From Ethanoligenens sp047722935 (GTDB taxonomy: Bacteria; Bacillota; Clostridia; Oscillospirales; Ethanoligenentaceae), in assembly GCA_047722935.1 (NCBI GenBank), contig JBDNZS010000045.1, positions 1 to 24,750 on the forward strand: a DNA stretch of 24,750 nucleotides. The letters run 5' to 3'. Positions 21,782-24,750 of the stretch are shown one piece after another (position 1 is the stretch's first letter; each line of letters begins with the position of its first letter). The notes beneath the pieces were generated by a model, which had not been told where the DNA came from, did not search any database, and saw only the letters and a program-made list of their open reading frames with translations. A program made the position numbers and the translations under genes.

Positions 21782-22441
21782 TTATACAAATGGATGCATC
21801 TGTGTGTCAAAAATGCCGGTACGGCAAATATGGTCGATATAGGGTTCCAGTCCCGCATGGCGGGCAAGCGCCGCCGCAAAGCAGCCGGGATTCAGGTTTT
21901 CAGACTGCCCGGCAGGCAATGTCGCCCGGATAGACAGCACGCCATCATGCGCCGCGGTTTCCGCCTGCACTAAAAACGGCCGAACATCGATGTCATGCAT
22001 GCCGCGCTTGGTCTTCTTTTCGATGGGAATCGTCGGCAGAGCCAGCAAGCTCCGCCATGCATTTTCCAGCATTTCTCCCGAAGCATCCGGATACTCCAGT
22101 TCTATTGTATATGTGGCATAGGTGATCTCGGTCGTTTTCATTTGCGGCGGCACGGCCTCAAGGATACGGATGCCCTCTGGCATTTCCGCATGCAGGCGGT
22201 CACGCACCTCCTCAAATGACATTTCCCCATCCAGCCGCATGTCCATGACCTCGCAGTCGCTTTCATAAAACAACGATAACGGCAGAGCAAACGTAATGTA
22301 CGGGTGCGGATTAAACCCTTGTGTATACCATGCGGGGATGCCTGCCCGCTTTAGCGCACGCGACATACATCGGTTCAAGTCCAGATGCGAAATAAAACGG
22401 GCACGCCCCTTTTTTTCAAAACGGATTCTCAATGGCTGCAT
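21782..22441 (-). CDS. DUF2344 protein (radical SAM-linked protein, TIGR03936-like)
   Basis: Encodes 219 residues. The N-terminal block RIRFEKKGRARFISHLDLNRCMSRALKRAGIPAWYTQGFNPHPYITFALPL is diagnostic of the DUF2344 family, which is almost always next to, or fused to, a radical SAM protein of the TIGR03960 type. No catalytic motif is recognised. The basic KKGRARFISHLDL segment looks able to bind nucleic acid or phosphate, but this is a guess. The start at 22441 is preferred since GGAAGGGGG lies about 9 nt before it. The ATG at 22450 is too close to that site. It overlaps the 3' end of the radical SAM gene by 13 nt, so translation is coupled. Confidence 0.85.
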   Translation of the reverse strand: MQPLRIRFEKKGRARFISHLDLNRCMSRALKRAGIPAWYTQGFNPHPYITFALPLSLFYESDCEVMDMRLDGEMSFEEVRDRLHAEMPEGIRILEAVPPQMKTTEITYATYTIELEYPDASGEMLENAWRSLLALPTIPIEKKTKRGMHDIDVRPFLVQAETAAHDGVLSIRATLPAGQSENLNPGCFAAALARHAGLEPYIDHICRTGIFDTQMHPFV

Positions 22442-24273
22442 AGTGGACATCCCCCTTCCAGTCGCGTGGCGCCGCAAGCGCCGCAGGCCTCTCTGCAATT
22501 GGGAGAAGTGACGCTTTGATGCGCCTTTTCATGTTCCCGCCACAAAAATGTTTTGTCTATGCCATAATCAAGGTGATCCCACGGCAGCACCTCTTCGCCT
22601 GCCCGTGTCCGGTTGGCGTAAAAAGCGGGATCAATGCCTGTTTTTGCAAATGCTTCCATCCATTTTTCAAAATCAAAGCATTCATCCCAGCCGTCCAGCC
22701 GGCAGCCTAAACGAAATGCCTGCTCGATCACATCAGCCAGTCTGCGGTCACCCCGTGCCAGCACAGCCTCCAGAAAACTAATATGTGGTTCATGACAGCT
22801 CAAAGAAATTTTCCGGCTCTTGATACATCCGCGCAGATGCCGCTGCTTTTCTACGATTCTTTCACGGGTATCCTGCGGCTCCCATTGAAATGGCGTAAAA
22901 GGCTTGGGCACAAATGTGGATACGCTCACGCTCACATGCACAGCCTTACCTTTGGGCTTGTCCGGCATATGGTAAAAGGCATCCACTACTTTCTGCGCCA
23001 GATCGGCGATGCCTTCCACATCCTCCAGAGTCTCGGTGGGCAGTCCCAGCATAAAATACAGCTTGACATTGGTCCAACCGCCCTCAAAAGCCAAGCGACA
23101 GGTGCGCAGGATTTCTTCTTCCGTAACATTTTTATTAATCGCATCGCGCAGGCGCTGCGTACCGGCTTCCGGCGCAAATGTCAGCCCGCTTTTGCGCACG
23201 CCGCTCACTTTTTCCATCAATTCACGTGAAAAATTATCGACCCGCAAAGACGGCAGAGACAGATTGATCTTTTCCTGTTCTGTCCAAGCGGTCAAATCTC
23301 CCAGCAGCGGTTCCAGACGGGTGTAATCACTAGTGGAAAGAGATGCAACCGAAATCTCATCATACCCGGATGTTTCACAAAGGTCATGCGCCTGTGCGCT
23401 CAATGTTCCCGGTGCTTTCTCCCGCACCGGGCGATAAATGAATCCCGCCTGACAAAAACGGCAGCCGCGGATGCATCCCCGAAATACTTCGATTACCGCG
23501 CGGTCATGTACAATATCGATATACGGAAGAACAAACTGCTTGGGATAATAACTTCGATCCAGATCAGGCATCACCCGTTTGCGCACGCGCGGCGGCAATT
23601 CCGGCAAAGTAGAAGATACTTCCGCCACCGTTCCGTCTTCATGATAAGCCGGCCAATACAACTGCGGCACATATACACCATCAAGTTGTGCCGCCGCCTG
23701 CAAAAACGCGGATTTACCACGTTTATCCCGTTTGTATTGACTGTAAAGTGAAACCACTTCACACAGCACTTGTTCCCCTTCTCCAAGGACAAAAAGATCG
23801 GCAAACGGAGCCATCGGCTCTGGATTGCAGGCGCATGGGCCACCGCAGATCACCACAGGGTCTGTTTCTGCACGGTCGCATGCGCGCAGCGGCAGCCCCG
23901 CCAAATCTATCATATTCAGCACAGCGGTATAACTCATTTCATACATCAGCGTAAATCCTATAAAGTCAAAAGACTTGATGGGGTCTCCGCTTTCGAGTCC
24001 GTAAAGCAGAATGCCTTGCGTACGCATCTGCTGCTCAAAGTCAGTCCAAGGGGCAAATACGCGTTCACACCACACACCGCTCATTGCGTTAAGCACACCA
24101 TATAATATTTTCATGCCCAGATGCGACATGCCTATTTCGTACAAATCAGGGAAACAAAACGCAAATCGAACATCGATCTCTTCCTTTTTTTTATGGACGC
24201 TACCCAATTCCCCACCGGTATATCGGGCGGGTTTTTGCACCATGCGCAGTGCCTTTTCCAGTTTTTTCTCCAA
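22429..24273 (-). CDS. radical SAM protein, TIGR03960-like, function unknown
   Basis: Encodes about 614 residues. The N-terminal part (about 10-210) has KPARYTGGELGSV, RFAFCFPDLYEIGMSHLG and VICGGPCACNPEPMAPFADLFVLGEGE, a B12-binding-like fold of the type seen in TIGR03960 and MiaB-like relatives. The radical SAM 4Fe-4S motif is CIRGCRFC, with Cys at about 267, 271 and 274. FAPEAGTQRLRDAINKNVTEEEI and VKLYFMLGLPTETLEDVEGI are standard radical SAM barrel segments. The C-terminus carries a Cys cluster NCREACGACGATRLEGGCPLC that may hold a metal or second cluster. The start is set at a TTG at 24273 because ACGGAGG lies 4 nt upstream. The alternative TTG at 24312 would leave a leader of about 11 nt. 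The promoter is at 24330-24358. The reaction is unknown; the partner is the overlapping DUF2344 gene. Confidence 0.88.
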   Translation of the reverse strand: MEKKLEKALRMVQKPARYTGGELGSVHKKKEEIDVRFAFCFPDLYEIGMSHLGMKILYGVLNAMSGVWCERVFAPWTDFEQQMRTQGILLYGLESGDPIKSFDFIGFTLMYEMSYTAVLNMIDLAGLPLRACDRAETDPVVICGGPCACNPEPMAPFADLFVLGEGEQVLCEVVSLYSQYKRDKRGKSAFLQAAAQLDGVYVPQLYWPAYHEDGTVAEVSSTLPELPPRVRKRVMPDLDRSYYPKQFVLPYIDIVHDRAVIEVFRGCIRGCRFCQAGFIYRPVREKAPGTLSAQAHDLCETSGYDEISVASLSTSDYTRLEPLLGDLTAWTEQEKINLSLPSLRVDNFSRELMEKVSGVRKSGLTFAPEAGTQRLRDAINKNVTEEEILRTCRLAFEGGWTNVKLYFMLGLPTETLEDVEGIADLAQKVVDAFYHMPDKPKGKAVHVSVSVSTFVPKPFTPFQWEPQDTRERIVEKQRHLRGCIKSRKISLSCHEPHISFLEAVLARGDRRLADVIEQAFRLGCRLDGWDECFDFEKWMEAFAKTGIDPAFYANRTRAGEEVLPWDHLDYGIDKTFLWREHEKAHQSVTSPNCREACGACGATRLEGGCPLCSH

Positions 24274-24329
24274 ATTGTCCTCCGTAATGGCCAATAAAGT
24301 ATCGTTATCCAAATATTTGTGCCTTTGTT

Positions 24330-24358
24330 ATGATACCCGAAACCAGATCGATTTTCAA
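24330..24358 (-). promoter_or_regulatory. sigma-A type promoter of the radical SAM/DUF2344 operon
   Basis: On the minus strand TTGAAA (rc of 24353-24358) is followed by exactly 17 bp and TATCAT (rc of 24330-24335). Transcription would start near 24323, which supports the ribosome-binding-site-backed TTG start at 24273 over the one at 24312. Confidence 0.65.
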
Positions 24359-24511
24359 TATCAGCCCTTGCCAGACTGCAGGAATTTTCACCTTATTGTC
24401 CGTCTAAACATAAATTGACAGTGTACAGGAGGGTGATGTCCCCAACTTCTTTTCACATATGCAAAATCTCCCGTACAGCTTTCAAATGATACAATGGATG
24501 GTATGAGAAGC

Positions 24512-24750
24512 ATGAGTAATTATTATAAAGACAATTGGGATGACCCATGCGAGCCATGGAATAAGTGCAATCCTTGCCATATGGGCCCAACTGGACCCAC
24601 AGGACCGACTGGACCGTGCGGACCGAGAGGTTGCCCCGGCCCGACTGGACCGACTGGACCGTGTGGACCGAGAGGTTGCCCCGGCCCGACTGGACCCACA
24701 GGACCCATCGGACCCACGGGCGCTACCGGCTCGACTGGTGCCACAGGACC
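24512..24750 (+). CDS. collagen-like (Gly-X-Thr/Pro) protein with Cys-containing repeats, partial
   Basis: The 5' end only: 79 complete codons, then the window ends. The product starts MSNYYKDNWDDPCEPWNKC, a short Cys- and Trp-containing head with CNPC, then continues as uninterrupted Gly-X-Y triplets rich in GPT, with GPC, GPR, GCP, GPI, GAT and GST. Such collagen-like proteins in Bacillus and Clostridia are commonly spore-surface (exosporium filament, BclA-like) proteins made late in the mother cell; that role is inferred here. The start is uncertain: in-frame ATG codons at 24494, 24503 and 24512 all lack a good ribosome binding site. The last one is chosen from the MSNYY start. A GATACAAT at 24488-24495 resembles a sigma-E -10 box. 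It is divergent from the radical SAM operon. Confidence 0.8.
   Translation, partial: MSNYYKDNWDDPCEPWNKCNPCHMGPTGPTGPTGPCGPRGCPGPTGPTGPCGPRGCPGPTGPTGPIGPTGATGSTGATG
24602..24691 (+). repeat. 45-bp tandem repeat, two copies, in the collagen-like gene
   Basis: Copy 1 (24602-24646) and copy 2 (24647-24691) are identical except for one C/T difference (TGC versus TGT, both Cys). Each encodes 15 residues, GPTGPCGPRGCPGPT. The near-identity shows recent duplication, and the repeat number probably varies between strains. Confidence 0.9.

Noticed and set aside
24602..24691. CRISPR-like or mobile repeat
   Set aside because: The two 45-bp copies are directly adjacent and in frame, encoding Gly-X-Y triplets, so this is a coding tandem repeat.
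24523..24744. 73-codon minus-strand frame rich in Gly-Pro-Val
   Set aside because: It is the reverse complement of the collagen-like triplets on the plus strand, which give a sensible start and head region; the repeat makes both strands open.

Overview
The window looks like a chromosome segment of an endospore-forming Firmicute, most likely a moderately GC-rich member of the Clostridia (Oscillospiraceae/Ruminococcaceae-like). The evidence is a complete spoIIIAA-AH operon, an ArgR/RecN/TlyA/Dxs/IspA/XseAB/NusB cluster in nearly the Bacillus-Clostridium order, strong AGGAGG ribosome binding sites, and a collagen-like (Gly-Pro-Thr) spore-surface-type gene at the right edge. The species cannot be named from sequence alone. 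No rRNA, tRNA, CRISPR array, transposase or phage gene was seen.

Layout. (1) 1-3.0 kb is a set of small accessory genes: a short membrane protein (+), a cytidylate-kinase-like protein (-), a HAD phosphatase (+) and a NYN-domain putative RNase (+) with a hairpin-rich leader. Bidirectional terminators at 288-330 and 2995-3036 separate the convergent genes. (2) 3.0-14.5 kb is one dense minus-strand gene train, read right to left: nusB, a TsaD/M22-like paralogue, xseA, xseB, ispA, a YuiD-like PAP2-related membrane protein, dxs, tlyA, nadK, argR, recN, tyrS. Several junctions are 4-bp ATGA overlaps or have ribosome binding sites inside the upstream gene. (3) 14.56-14.94 kb is asp23 (yqhY-like), with its own sigma-A-type promoter, a hairpin leader and a strong terminator, so it is a separate unit between the sporulation operon and the nusB train. 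(4) 15.1-20.27 kb is spoIIIAA-AB-AC-AD-AE-AF-AG-AH on the minus strand, encoding the mother-cell half of the SpoIIIA-SpoIIQ channel. (5) 20.4-21.6 kb is a secreted GH25 lysozyme-like protein, also minus strand, flanked by terminators. (6) 21.8-24.3 kb is a radical-SAM protein and its DUF2344 partner, overlapping and sharing one promoter. (7) From 24.5 kb on the plus strand a cysteine-containing collagen-like protein starts and runs off the window.

How the genes work together. The nusB train joins transcription and rRNA functions (NusB, TlyA), DNA repair and processing (XseAB, RecN), isoprenoid synthesis (Dxs, IspA, perhaps the PAP2-like protein), NAD(P) supply (NadK), arginine control (ArgR) and Tyr-tRNA charging (TyrS). 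The SpoIIIA genes build the engulfed-forespore feeding channel: SpoIIIAA is the ATPase, AB-AF are membrane parts and AG/AH are ring proteins.

Most of the window is conserved core. The least explained parts are the radical-SAM/DUF2344 pair, the TsaD-like paralogue in the folD position, the NYN protein with its structured leader, the YuiD-like protein between ispA and dxs, and the Cys-patterned collagen gene. I did not find a clearly new multi-gene system.
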